A DNA stretch of 64,000 bases from Mycolicibacterium iranicum (lineage in GTDB: Bacteria; Actinomycetota; Actinomycetes; Mycobacteriales; Mycobacteriaceae), in contig NZ_JACHVU010000005.1 of assembly GCF_014190915.1 (NCBI RefSeq), positions 248,001 to 312,000 on the forward strand, in the 5' to 3' direction. Made by a program: the position numbers and the translations under genes. The notes below the pieces were generated by a model. The model did no database searches, was not told the origin of the DNA, and was given only the letters and a program-made list of their open reading frames with translations. Positions 35,926-43,958 of this stretch are shown one piece after another. How positions within the stretch are numbered: position 1 is the stretch's first letter; every line of letters begins with the position of its first letter.

Positions 35926-36333
35926 ATGACTGTGAAGTACGACCCAGGTTGGGAAGACGCGCTGACTGTGGTGGGCGAGGCAACACCACCGTCGATACCC
36001 GAGGGGGCACACGCGATGACAGTCATCATCGAGTACCCGCCCGGCAGCGCCGGGGCGCCGCCGCACAAGCATCCCGGTGGGCCGGCGTTCGGTTATGTGC
36101 TCGATGGTGAGGTGCTGTTCGAGTTGGAGGGCTCTGCGCCGCGCGTGGTGCGCGCCGGGGAGACGTTCTGGGAGCCCGGCGGGGACGTTATCCACTACTC
36201 GGATGCCAACAACCGCAGGGACATCCCGTGCAGATTTCTGGTCACCATGTTCTGCGTTCCTGGAACGCCGATGCTGACGCTGGTCGACACCGACGAGCTG
36301 GCCGCGCGGGCGCACCTGCGCGTGAAGGCGTGA
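35926..36333 (+). CDS. Small cupin-domain protein
   Basis: 135-aa single cupin. Motif 1 is PHKHPGGPAFGYVLDGEVLFELEG, motif 2 AGETFWEPGGDVIHYSDANN; the H-x-H and E plus final H could bind a metal. GAGGAG at 35915-35920 sets the ATG at 35926. 17 bp after the SDR gene. The cupin could be an isomerase, dioxygenase or binding protein; no specific family recognised. Confidence 0.85.
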   Translation: MTVKYDPGWEDALTVVGEATPPSIPEGAHAMTVIIEYPPGSAGAPPHKHPGGPAFGYVLDGEVLFELEGSAPRVVRAGETFWEPGGDVIHYSDANNRRDIPCRFLVTMFCVPGTPMLTLVDTDELAARAHLRVKA

Positions 36334-36338
36334 GGTCG

Positions 36339-37208
36339 ATGGCGAAAATACTGCTGCAGACCACAATTCCCTTCGACAGCCAGGATTGGGCGATCGACCG
36401 GTTCTCCATGCTGGCCGACGTACTGCTGGCCGCGGGGCATCAGGTGGTCGCGCGTGATCGCGCCGGCCACGGCGATGACCCGGTTCTGGTCCGGATCGAC
36501 GAGCTGGGATACGACCAGCTGTGGCTGATGGCTGTCGATACCGGCGCCGGTTTGACGGAGCGCGAGTGCCAGGCCATCTCGCGATTCCGGCGCGGTGGGG
36601 GAGGAGTGCTCACCGCCCGGGACCATCAGCAACTCGGGAGCTGCCTGCTGCGCCTCGGATCGTTGGGGGAGATCAACCGGTTCCACGACGCAAGCATCGA
36701 CCCGGCCACGATGTGCGATGACCTGGACAACCCCCACATCTCTTGGCCTAACTATCATTCCGGCGCCAACGGCGACTACCAGCCGGTGCTCTCCGACGGT
36801 GTTCCGCATGAGTTGCTGCGGACCGCCGCGACGGCCGGTGGCCACATCGCCTGGTTCCCGGCCCATCCGCACGAGGGACTGGTATCTGCGAATGTGCCAG
36901 GTGCCGAGGTGGTGGCACGAGGCCGCAGTCAGGCATCGGGTCGGGACTTCAATCTGGCGGTGGCGCTGGTCGGTGAACGTGCCGCCGACGGCGCGTTGTT
37001 AGGGCGGGCGCTGGCCTGCTCGACGTTTCATCATTTCGCCGATTACAACTGGGATGTGGACCGGGGCGCACCGGCCTTCGTCACCGAACCCGCCGGTTCC
37101 GGGATCAAGGAAGATCCTGCCCGGCTGATTGTGTTCCTCGACTATGTTCGCAACATCGCAGGGTGGTTGACGCCCGTTCACGCCGACCGGCTACCGCGCG
37201 TTTCATGA
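36339..37208 (+). CDS. Unrecognised protein, class I amidotransferase/ThuA-like fold (paralogue A)
   Basis: 289 aa. I do not recognise the family. It looks like an alpha/beta flavodoxin/ThuA-type fold: MAKILLQTTIPFDSQDW, ..DQLWLMAVDTGAGLTERECQAISRFRRGGGGVLTARDHQQLG, and later WFPAHPHEGLVSANVP, DFNLAVALVG, ALACSTFHHFADYNWD. No catalytic cysteine sits in the expected G-x-C-x-G elbow. The same order of blocks, including P-H-P-x2-G/A and STxF/STHF, occurs in the gene at 39472-40494, so they are distant paralogues. Five bp after the cupin gene; last gene of the operon. Confidence 0.75.
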   Translation: MAKILLQTTIPFDSQDWAIDRFSMLADVLLAAGHQVVARDRAGHGDDPVLVRIDELGYDQLWLMAVDTGAGLTERECQAISRFRRGGGGVLTARDHQQLGSCLLRLGSLGEINRFHDASIDPATMCDDLDNPHISWPNYHSGANGDYQPVLSDGVPHELLRTAATAGGHIAWFPAHPHEGLVSANVPGAEVVARGRSQASGRDFNLAVALVGERAADGALLGRALACSTFHHFADYNWDVDRGAPAFVTEPAGSGIKEDPARLIVFLDYVRNIAGWLTPVHADRLPRVS

Positions 37209-37286
37209 CGAGGGCGCGCGATTCGCGTCCGCACCAAGTTCTGCAGAAGCAGACCGGTCAGCCAGAAAACGAACTATGGTCTTGGC

Positions 37287-39485
37287 GTGGTGGCGGGCGA
37301 CTGGCGGCCGATAATCCCGGCCGCCACGGTAGGCCGGCCGAGGATCGCCGGTCGCGTCATCCCGCGCCCGGAGGTCGGGCGGCACCTCAAGGCCGCGGAG
37401 GGCGGAGACCTCGTCGTCATGAGTGCGCCCGCCGGCTACGGCAAGACGACCGCCGCAGCCCTCTGGGATGACGAGGATGACCGAGCGTTCGCCTGGTTAC
37501 GCATCGATCACCTCGACGACGACCCCAACCACCTGATGCTCCATATCGCGACCGCGGTGGTGCGCCTGCGGAATCCGGACCATGACGTCCTCCGCTACCT
37601 CGGTGCCCCGGGTCGCCTTCCCGCCACCCACCTGCTGCCGGCCGTAGCCCGGCTGCTGGAGGGCAGTGGGCCGCTGGTCCTGCTCCTCGACGACGTGCAC
37701 AAGCTCACCCGCCCCGAGTCCATCAACACGCTGCGCGCGCTCGTCGACGCGGCACCGGCGACACTGACCGTGGCTCTGCTGGGCCGATATGCGCTGCCAT
37801 TGAACATGGGACGTCGCCGCCTGCAGCGGAGCATCGTCGAGATCGACCAGGAGATGCTGCGCTTTTCGGCTGACGAAGCGGCCGCTGCACTGGAATCGGT
37901 GAGTGGGGCCCACGACCCCGCCACCGTGACCGCGGTCGTCGAACTGTGTGAGGGATGGGCGGCCGGCGTCGTCCTGACCGCGATGGCGTTGCGCGACGGC
38001 GCCGCCGTCGGGGCGCTCGCCGGCAGCAACAACCTCGTCGTCGACTACGTTCTGGAGGAGGTCCTCGACCGGCTCGAGCCGGATGCGGCGACATTTCTCA
38101 TCGAATCGTCTGTGCTGGAACGTTTCACGGCCGAGCACCTCGATGCCGTCCTCGGCCGGGACGATTCCGCCGGAATGCTGGAGTCCATGTCGGCATCGGG
38201 CAACCCGTTCCTCGTCTGCCTCGATCAGCAGCACTGCTGGCACCGCTACCATCACCTTTTCGGGGATGTGCTGTGCGCCCGGTTGCGCAATTCGATGCCG
38301 GGGCGTTTCCGGGAACTGGCAGCCCGTGCGGCGGACCTACTCGAACGCGAGGGAGATATCGACGAAGCATTGCTGCATGCCGTCGACGCGGGCGACCGGG
38401 CGCGTGCTGCGGCGTTGGTGAACCGCGAAGCAGTCCGGTTGGGATTCGACGGCCGTGCCGGAGTTCTGGCCCGTCGTCTGGACATGTTGGACGCGCGGAC
38501 ATTCGTCGAACATCCGGACGCTTCCGTCGCGCGGGCGTGGTTCGGGGTGACGATGGCCGACGCCGAATTGATCCAGCGGTCGCTCATGCTGGCGTTGCGC
38601 AGCGATCACGGTCGGGCACTGTCAGACGGGACTCCGTCGGTGCCGGTCGCGGTGGCACTTGTCAGCTCCCTGGTCGGAACAGGCGGAGTCGGTGAGGTGA
38701 TCCGCCACGCCGATGTCGTCCGAGCCGCCGGCGACAACCTCGTGAACCCGTGGTGGGGAGCGGCCACGGTGATGAAGGGCGCGGCTGAGGCGATGTGCGG
38801 CAGGATTACTCAGGCCCGGGTACTGCTCGAGTCGGCCCTGCCGGTGACTGCCGACCTCCCCGGATTCCAGGCTGCGGCGCTGGCCCATCTGGCGCTCCTC
38901 GACCTCGCCGCCGGCGACGATGCCGCGGCCATCCAGCGCAGTGACGAAGCCGCCTCGCTCGTCGACAAGTACGACCTGTGCGATGTGGTGCCCATGATCG
39001 TCGTGTACTCCACGAGCGCGGTCATGGCGGCGCGCGTAGGCGATACTGCGACGGCGCAGCGGGCGGTGGTCGTGGCGCAGACGCTGCTCGACCGGCTCGG
39101 TCAGTTGTCCGCTCGGACGGCTCTGCTCGGGCACGGTCTGCTGGCGTGGACGGCGGTGGCGATCCAGGATTCTTCGCTGCTTTCCAAGCACCTGGCAGCT
39201 GCCGAACGCGCGGCCGAACGAGAGCCGGAGGCCGTCGCGCTGGTCCAACGTGTCGAGCGCGTCAAAGCGATGGCCGCCGGCGGCGCGCGGCCGTTGTCCT
39301 CGGCCGAACTGCGCCTGCTCCCGCATCTGGCCTCGCACCTGTCCCTGCAGAAGATCGCCGAAATCCTTGTGATCGGCCGTGAAACCGCCAAGAGCCAGGC
39401 GACGTCGATCTATCGGAAGCTCGGTGTCTCGTCGCGAGCTGAGGCCGTCGCCGAGGCGAGACGGGTTGGTCTCATCCCCGAGTGA
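37287..39485 (+). CDS. MalT-like LuxR regulator
   Basis: 732-aa regulator. Walker A MSAPAGYGKTTAAALW (47-55 core), Walker B LVLLLDDVHKLTRPES (~130), a winged-helix/TPR body, and a C-terminal LuxR HTH LSSAELRLLPHLASHLSLQKIAEILVIGRETAKSQATSIYRKLGVSSRAEAV. Starts at GTG 37287. It is flanked by the two paralogous ThuA-like genes and its last 14 bases overlap the convergent operon. It probably controls one or both. Confidence 0.9.
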   Translation: MVAGDWRPIIPAATVGRPRIAGRVIPRPEVGRHLKAAEGGDLVVMSAPAGYGKTTAAALWDDEDDRAFAWLRIDHLDDDPNHLMLHIATAVVRLRNPDHDVLRYLGAPGRLPATHLLPAVARLLEGSGPLVLLLDDVHKLTRPESINTLRALVDAAPATLTVALLGRYALPLNMGRRRLQRSIVEIDQEMLRFSADEAAAALESVSGAHDPATVTAVVELCEGWAAGVVLTAMALRDGAAVGALAGSNNLVVDYVLEEVLDRLEPDAATFLIESSVLERFTAEHLDAVLGRDDSAGMLESMSASGNPFLVCLDQQHCWHRYHHLFGDVLCARLRNSMPGRFRELAARAADLLEREGDIDEALLHAVDAGDRARAAALVNREAVRLGFDGRAGVLARRLDMLDARTFVEHPDASVARAWFGVTMADAELIQRSLMLALRSDHGRALSDGTPSVPVAVALVSSLVGTGGVGEVIRHADVVRAAGDNLVNPWWGAATVMKGAAEAMCGRITQARVLLESALPVTADLPGFQAAALAHLALLDLAAGDDAAAIQRSDEAASLVDKYDLCDVVPMIVVYSTSAVMAARVGDTATAQRAVVVAQTLLDRLGQLSARTALLGHGLLAWTAVAIQDSSLLSKHLAAAERAAEREPEAVALVQRVERVKAMAAGGARPLSSAELRLLPHLASHLSLQKIAEILVIGRETAKSQATSIYRKLGVSSRAEAVAEARRVGLIPE

Positions 39486-40494
39486 GCGGCAGCCGCACGA
39501 GATTCCGCCACAGGGCGCGCAGGCTGTCCGTGCCGCCGAAGAGCGTGGTGAAGTGGGTCGAGTCGACGAGCACGATGTCGCCGGCCCGCTCCCCGTCCGG
39601 CGGCATCCAGATGATCGCGTTGAACTCGGTCTCGCCTGCGGCGGTGAACGGGTGGGGACGTTCCAGGTCCACGGGTTGACAGGCCAGCACGCGGAGCGAC
39701 GCGCCTTCGGGCGCCGTCAGCTCGTAGTGGGGGAGGTGTTGGTGAAAGCTCAGTGACGACACATCGTGCAACAGTCCGAGTTCGTCGATGTCGCGAAACG
39801 CCCTGAGGTCGACGGGGTTTCGTGTGCCGGGCAGTACCGCCGGCCTCAACCCCCAGATGTTGTGCACCGGTACGCCCAAACCACGCATCAGAGACCGGGT
39901 GTAGCGGCTGAACCGTTGCATGCGGGGTACCAATCGATCTCCGTGGTGTTCGTACTCCACCTGCCGTTGACCGAGGTCGTCGGTGAACCCGACGTCGTGG
40001 TGGGGCGCCAGGACCAGGCAGCGGCCCTCATGGCGGAGCCACTCTCGCAGCGCCTCGACTTCCTCCCGGTCGGCCTCCAGTCCTGAGTTGAGGTGGTCGA
40101 GGCCGAACACCATCAGCGTGTCGGTGTCGGCGAGGATGCGCTCGTCGATGGGCTGTGGATAGCCGGCCTGATCGACACGCTGGAACACCGCGACCGGATG
40201 ACCGGTCTGTTCGGCGACCAGGTCCTGGAATGACAGCGTCGATCGATGGAACAGCTCCAGCGTTCCCGCGATGCCCTGGAGGAAGTTCGCGGCATCGAAT
40301 TCGGGTGTCTCGTATGCGGGGTAGGCGACGTTACGGACCTCGGTCACGGTCGAGAACCGGTTCGACATCGCCGCCGGATCCCTCTGCGCCTCCCAGGGGT
40401 AACTCCACGTCCAGTAGATGCTCACGCGGCGGTTTCCGTTCCGGGGCCGCGCGCAGTGGTCCTGGTTGTAGGTACGAGCCGGGCGGGCGCTCAC
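39472..40494 (-). CDS. Unrecognised protein, class I amidotransferase/ThuA-like fold (paralogue B)
   Basis: 340 aa. Not assigned to a named family. Blocks: SIYWTWSYPWEAQRDP, TDTLMVFGLDHLNSGLEADREEVEALREWLRHEGRCLVLAPHHDVG, RPHPFTAAGETEFNAIIWMPPDGERAGDIVLVDSTHFTTLFGG. Block order matches paralogue A upstream of the LuxR gene. Histidine-rich stretches (APHHDVGF, YEHHGDRL, FHQHLPHYE) could bind metal. GTG start overlaps the DyP stop (GTGA), so it is coupled to the peroxidase gene and is the last of four genes. Confidence 0.75.
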   Translation of the reverse strand: MSARPARTYNQDHCARPRNGNRRVSIYWTWSYPWEAQRDPAAMSNRFSTVTEVRNVAYPAYETPEFDAANFLQGIAGTLELFHRSTLSFQDLVAEQTGHPVAVFQRVDQAGYPQPIDERILADTDTLMVFGLDHLNSGLEADREEVEALREWLRHEGRCLVLAPHHDVGFTDDLGQRQVEYEHHGDRLVPRMQRFSRYTRSLMRGLGVPVHNIWGLRPAVLPGTRNPVDLRAFRDIDELGLLHDVSSLSFHQHLPHYELTAPEGASLRVLACQPVDLERPHPFTAAGETEFNAIIWMPPDGERAGDIVLVDSTHFTTLFGGTDSLRALWRNLVRLPLTRG

Positions 40495-41828
40495 CGGAGT
40501 TCACCGGCCAGATAGCGGAGCGCAGAGATGCCCGGCAGGAAGAAGTAGGCGCCACCGCGCAGCGTGGTGAACGCTGGAATGCCCTTGTACACCTTGCGTA
40601 TGGGGCGTTTCGGCACGGTGAAGTCGAGGGTGCCGTCCTGGGTTCCGGCTATCGGGTCGTGTTCGTTGTCCAGCTCGTGAAACGTTCTGTCGTTGATCCA
40701 CACGTTCTGCGCGAACTCGAACTGGCGCACCAAGCTGGCGCAGATGATGAATGCCGCGATACCGCGTTCGACGCCGTCGTCGGGTGCCCCGTCCGGAAGC
40801 GCCGGACCGTAGGTCGCACCCCGGCGAATCATCCTGCGCCGATTCATGTAGTGCGCGGTATCGCGGGGATTGAGCCGGCGTGCATGTGAGCCCAGCGGAC
40901 ACGCGTACCCGAACGGATCCATCTCCTTGTAATTGAAGTCGTTGTTGCGCATCGGGTCGGCGCCGAGCTCCGGGTCGTCCTTGTCGGGGGAGAGGACCAG
41001 AGGTGCACCGCTGCGCCAACGCCCCATGAACTTCGCGGCGAGCAGTTCCTCCTCGTCTGCCGACGCAGAGTTATCGCGCAGGTAGTCCCGGAACAGCCCG
41101 ACATGTTCCTCGAGCCGTCGGTAGGCCATGTAGCTACCGTTGCGTGCCAGCGCAAGTGGCTGAGGGAGATCGACGACGGGTCCGTCCTCGTCGGGGTATC
41201 CGAGAATGAACTCCCCCGGCTCGAGCGCAGCTCCGGAACCGGGGGTGGGATCTTCGCCCGAACCCTTCATCACCGGCTGCGACAACCGGTCCCGAAACCC
41301 GAAGTGATCGTGGGCGAAGTTGAACGGAGGTGTGGCGTTGAGGTCGAGGTGGGAGAGGCTGCGCACGCCGTCGGTACGAGCCAGGAGCGCGTCGTGATTG
41401 GCGATCGACGTGCGATTCTGCTCCTCGGTTCGCGAGAACAGGATTGCGATGGCGTGGACGTCGTCACCGGCGAGACCATCGAGCCAGTGTTGCGGCGCAG
41501 CCGCCCCGGTGTCACCGAGAATTTCTGCCCGCGCCGCCATGCCCTCGCGAAAGGCCCCGGGGAAGGTCGCCAGTGACTCCTCCGGCACCCCGAGTGCCCG
41601 CAGGCCGGTCCAGGTGAATGCCAGGGTCACCCAGCGGTCGGAGCTGTCCATCGTGCGGTGGGCGTCGGCCGCGGACTGAACCTTGTCGAGAAGTGCGCTG
41701 ACCCACGCCCGGCCCCCTTCCGGGGTGTCGAAGGTCAGGAACTCGTAGCGACCGGTCAAGGCAGGCGTCCGGGTCAGAAGGATGTGCTGGATGTCGGACA
41801 GCTCCAGCTCGGTGAGTGCCGGTGTCAC
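40491..41828 (-). CDS. DyP-type haem peroxidase
   Basis: 445-aa dye-decolourising peroxidase of the long class. The proximal histidine block CPLGSHARRLNPRD, the distal-site HFGFRDRLSQPVMKG with its aspartate, and the RRMIRRGATYGP arginine are recognisable. The usual GF-x-DG is GF-x-DR here. ASLVRQFEFAQNVWIND and GGAYFFLPGISALR near the C-terminus are family features. No Tat signal, so a cytoplasmic enzyme. GTG start overlaps the SnoaL-like stop by four bases. Confidence 0.88.
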   Translation of the reverse strand: MTPALTELELSDIQHILLTRTPALTGRYEFLTFDTPEGGRAWVSALLDKVQSAADAHRTMDSSDRWVTLAFTWTGLRALGVPEESLATFPGAFREGMAARAEILGDTGAAAPQHWLDGLAGDDVHAIAILFSRTEEQNRTSIANHDALLARTDGVRSLSHLDLNATPPFNFAHDHFGFRDRLSQPVMKGSGEDPTPGSGAALEPGEFILGYPDEDGPVVDLPQPLALARNGSYMAYRRLEEHVGLFRDYLRDNSASADEEELLAAKFMGRWRSGAPLVLSPDKDDPELGADPMRNNDFNYKEMDPFGYACPLGSHARRLNPRDTAHYMNRRRMIRRGATYGPALPDGAPDDGVERGIAAFIICASLVRQFEFAQNVWINDRTFHELDNEHDPIAGTQDGTLDFTVPKRPIRKVYKGIPAFTTLRGGAYFFLPGISALRYLAGELR

Positions 41829-42229
41829 AGTTGCTTCCCTTTGGTCCACGCCCACGCGGCGATCCGCCAGCGCTCTGCGTGCGAGCGCAGGGCGACGGTG
41901 AAGAACGCACCTGTCTGGGTCACTGTGGTACCGCTGAGGTCGAAGGTCATCGTCGCCGGGACGACCAGATAGGCGGTGTCTCCGGTGATATCGCAGTGCA
42001 GCGGCTCGGCCAGCGTCACCGTGTAGCCCGAGGCGCGGTGGTGTCCGGCCTCGATCAGGACATCGCGGTACCAGTCCTGTGCGGCGGACGGGCCGGTCCA
42101 CACATGGGGCGCCATGCCGTCCAGAATGATCCCGTCGGTGTCGAAGACAGCGGCCATACCGGCCGCATCGCCGTCGTTGAAGGCGTGGATATAGCGGTGT
42201 ACCTCCGCTAGAGGATCAGTCGTGCCCAC
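41825..42229 (-). CDS. SnoaL/NTF2-like protein
   Basis: 134-aa cone-fold protein: HRYIHAFNDGDAAGMAAVFDTDGIILDG at the N-terminus, WTGPSAAQDWYRDVL, and a closing WRIAAWAWTKGKQL. Such proteins are isomerases, hydrolases or ligand binders (nuclear transport factor 2 superfamily). Starts at GTG 42229, four bases after the preceding gene, and overlaps the DyP start by four bases. The tight packing argues for a joint pathway with the peroxidase. Confidence 0.85.
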   Translation of the reverse strand: MGTTDPLAEVHRYIHAFNDGDAAGMAAVFDTDGIILDGMAPHVWTGPSAAQDWYRDVLIEAGHHRASGYTVTLAEPLHCDITGDTAYLVVPATMTFDLSGTTVTQTGAFFTVALRSHAERWRIAAWAWTKGKQL

Positions 42230-42233
42230 GGTG

Positions 42234-42791
42234 TCACTGCATCTGGTCCAGCATGGTGGAGAACGCCGCCTTCAGCCGCAGCGCCTTCTTGATCTCCTCA
42301 CTCGTGACAAACGGGTACTCGCCGTATTCAAGGAAGCTCGGAACCTGGTGCGCGCGAACGAATTCGATGAAGGCCTCGGGGTTCGTCTTCCAATCCTCGG
42401 GAAATCCGACGAGGTGTGTGAAGACCGTGGTGATCCCTGTCTCGCTGAACAGGCGGACCGCGTCCTCGGTGTACTTGTCGAAATCGGTGTCGAAGATGCC
42501 TTGATATTGGAAATGCAGTCCGGACCCGACGTCGAAGAGAATCCACCGCAGATAGTGCAAGCGCAACGGAGCAAGCACATCGGGACTGCCCGCGACAGCC
42601 GCCTCGATCTGCTTCCCGTACTCCCGCACCACCTGTTCGCGACCGTCTTTCACCTTGGCGATGATCGAGAAGCCGTAGCAGGCGGGCGTGCGGGGGAACA
42701 CGGGGCCATAGCGGCCGCGTTCGAGTTCGAAATATCCGCTTGGCGGTATCGCCATCGCCGCCGGCTCGGACCAATCTTGTTCGTCTACCAC
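42234..42791 (-). CDS. Unrecognised protein heading the DyP operon
   Basis: 185 aa, hypothetical. Visible blocks: GYFELERGRYGPVFPRTPACYGFSIIAKVKDGREQVVREYG, PLRLHYLRWILFDVGSGLHFQYQGIFDTDFDKYTEDAVRLFSETG, EFVRAHQVPSFLEYGEYPFVTSEEIKKAL. The LHYLRWILFD ... FDTDFDKYTEDAV pattern reminds me of ferredoxin-like (dimeric alpha/beta barrel) proteins, tentatively. GGGAGG nine bases upstream selects GTG 42791; an ATG at 42827 is an alternative. First gene of a four-gene operon; its promoter must lie in the 171 bp shared with the divergent secreted-protein gene. Confidence 0.7.
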   Translation of the reverse strand: MVDEQDWSEPAAMAIPPSGYFELERGRYGPVFPRTPACYGFSIIAKVKDGREQVVREYGKQIEAAVAGSPDVLAPLRLHYLRWILFDVGSGLHFQYQGIFDTDFDKYTEDAVRLFSETGITTVFTHLVGFPEDWKTNPEAFIEFVRAHQVPSFLEYGEYPFVTSEEIKKALRLKAAFSTMLDQMQ

Positions 42792-42962
42792 GGTCAACAG
42801 CCTCCCGAAACCGCAGCGTATGGCCACCCCGCGATCGTGTCGTCCCCCGAACTGGGGGAAGGGCGTCGAGCTGCGCCCGGGCTCCGGCTTTCACCCCTTC
42901 TGGGGGATGTTCTGCGCGGAGGACCGCTTTAGCTTCGGGCATGGAAGAGGTAGGGGTCTGTG

Positions 42963-43331
42963 ATGCGACTGGTGACGTTGCTCGTTCTGCTGGCGGTGGT
43001 GTCGACCGCGGTCGCGGTGGCGCCACCGGTCGTCGCCGATTGCACCACCGCGGGGGCTACCACGATCTGTTCGCAAGGGGACGTGCGCGGAACGAACTCC
43101 GGTACCGGTCCGGTCGGCTCGACCGGACCGTACGTGCCGTACCCGTGCGACATCAACTGGTATGACTGCGACGAGTGGTGGGGCATCGATGTCGATGTCG
43201 ACCTCGACCCCGGTCGCCCGGGGATCGGTGGCCCCGGTGGCCCCGGCGGTCCGGTCATCGGCGGACCGGGCGGCCCAGGTAGGCCCGGCGGTGGTCTCGG
43301 CGGCGGAGGTCGCGGGGGTGGACGGCGTTGA
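42963..43331 (+). CDS. Small secreted Gly/Pro-rich protein
   Basis: 122 aa. A signal peptide (MRLVTLLVLLAVVSTAVAVAPPVVA) is followed by four cysteines (DCTTAGATTIC, YPCDINWYDCDEWWG) that could form two disulfides, an acidic stretch and a C-terminal collagen-like GGPGGPGGPVIGGPGGPG run. Similar small secreted proteins are conserved in mycobacteria; the function is not known to me. ATG 42963 is used, a GTG three bases upstream is in frame. 26 bp before the hemophore-like gene, so probably co-transcribed. Confidence 0.8.
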   Translation: MRLVTLLVLLAVVSTAVAVAPPVVADCTTAGATTICSQGDVRGTNSGTGPVGSTGPYVPYPCDINWYDCDEWWGIDVDVDLDPGRPGIGGPGGPGGPVIGGPGGPGRPGGGLGGGGRGGGRR

Positions 43332-43357
43332 CAACGGAATTCATTGAGGAGCAATAA

Positions 43358-43681
43358 ATGTCGCGGTACATCCTTGCATCGGTGGCGGCGGTGGTTGCCT
43401 GTGCGGCGCTGCACACGGCGACGCCTGCGCATGCTCAGCCTGCACCGGCGAATTGCTCGTCCGCAGACCTCACGGGGGTCATGACCGGTGTCATGGCAGC
43501 AACGTCGGCGTATCTCTACACCCACCCGCCGGTCAACGATTTCTTCTCCACGCTCAAAGGTAAGTCGCCGGAGGAGCGGCGTGCTGCGCTGGAGGCGTTC
43601 ATGTCGGCCAACCCCCAGGTTCAGGCCGAACTTCGAGGGATCCGTCAACCCATGAAGGATTTCCGGAATCGCTGCGGCTGA
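43358..43681 (+). CDS. Hemophore-related secreted protein
   Basis: 107 aa with a signal peptide (MSRYILASVAAVVACAALHTATPAHA) and a small helical domain containing two cysteines (NCSSADLTGVMTGVMAATSAYLYTHPPVNDFFSTL ... RNRCG). This is the pattern of the mycobacterial hemophore (Rv0203-like) family that binds haem outside the cell; Y and H residues in AYLYTHPP could be haem contacts. Preceded by TGAGGAGCAAT as ribosome binding site. Confidence 0.8.
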   Translation: MSRYILASVAAVVACAALHTATPAHAQPAPANCSSADLTGVMTGVMAATSAYLYTHPPVNDFFSTLKGKSPEERRAALEAFMSANPQVQAELRGIRQPMKDFRNRCG

Positions 43682-43795
43682 ATCGCTGCCTCGCCGCGGA
43701 CCTCGATCGCCCGAAGCCGCTGTCCGATGCCCGCCGCGGGTTCGGGGCGGGGGTCGTCGCGGCCTCGCGTTACCCGAGGTCAGCCGCCGGTATTA

Positions 43796-43817
43796 CTGAC
43801 GCTTCCGTATACGTCAG
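43796..43817. promoter_or_regulatory. Inverted repeat upstream of the PKS operon
   Basis: CTGACG-N10-CGTCAG, centres 16 bp apart, within GGTATTACTGACG / CGTCAGGAATCGGTAAT, itself partly repeated (CGGTATTACTGA and CGGTAATCACTCA). It lies 142 bp before the first gene of the operon. A further small hairpin GGCGGG-CT-CCCGCC lies at 43835-43848. The remainder of 43682-43958 shows no gene. Operator role is inferred only from position. Confidence 0.45.
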
Positions 43818-43958
43818 GAATCGGTAATCACTCAGGCGGGCTCCCGCCCCATGCGTGTGGTTGGGTTGGGGAAGCCCATGTCGAGGCCGGGTCCTTGGCT
43901 GCCTGCTGACCGGTCGAGCCGCTGGGTACGTCGTGGACACGTCTCGAGGAGGTAGCAC

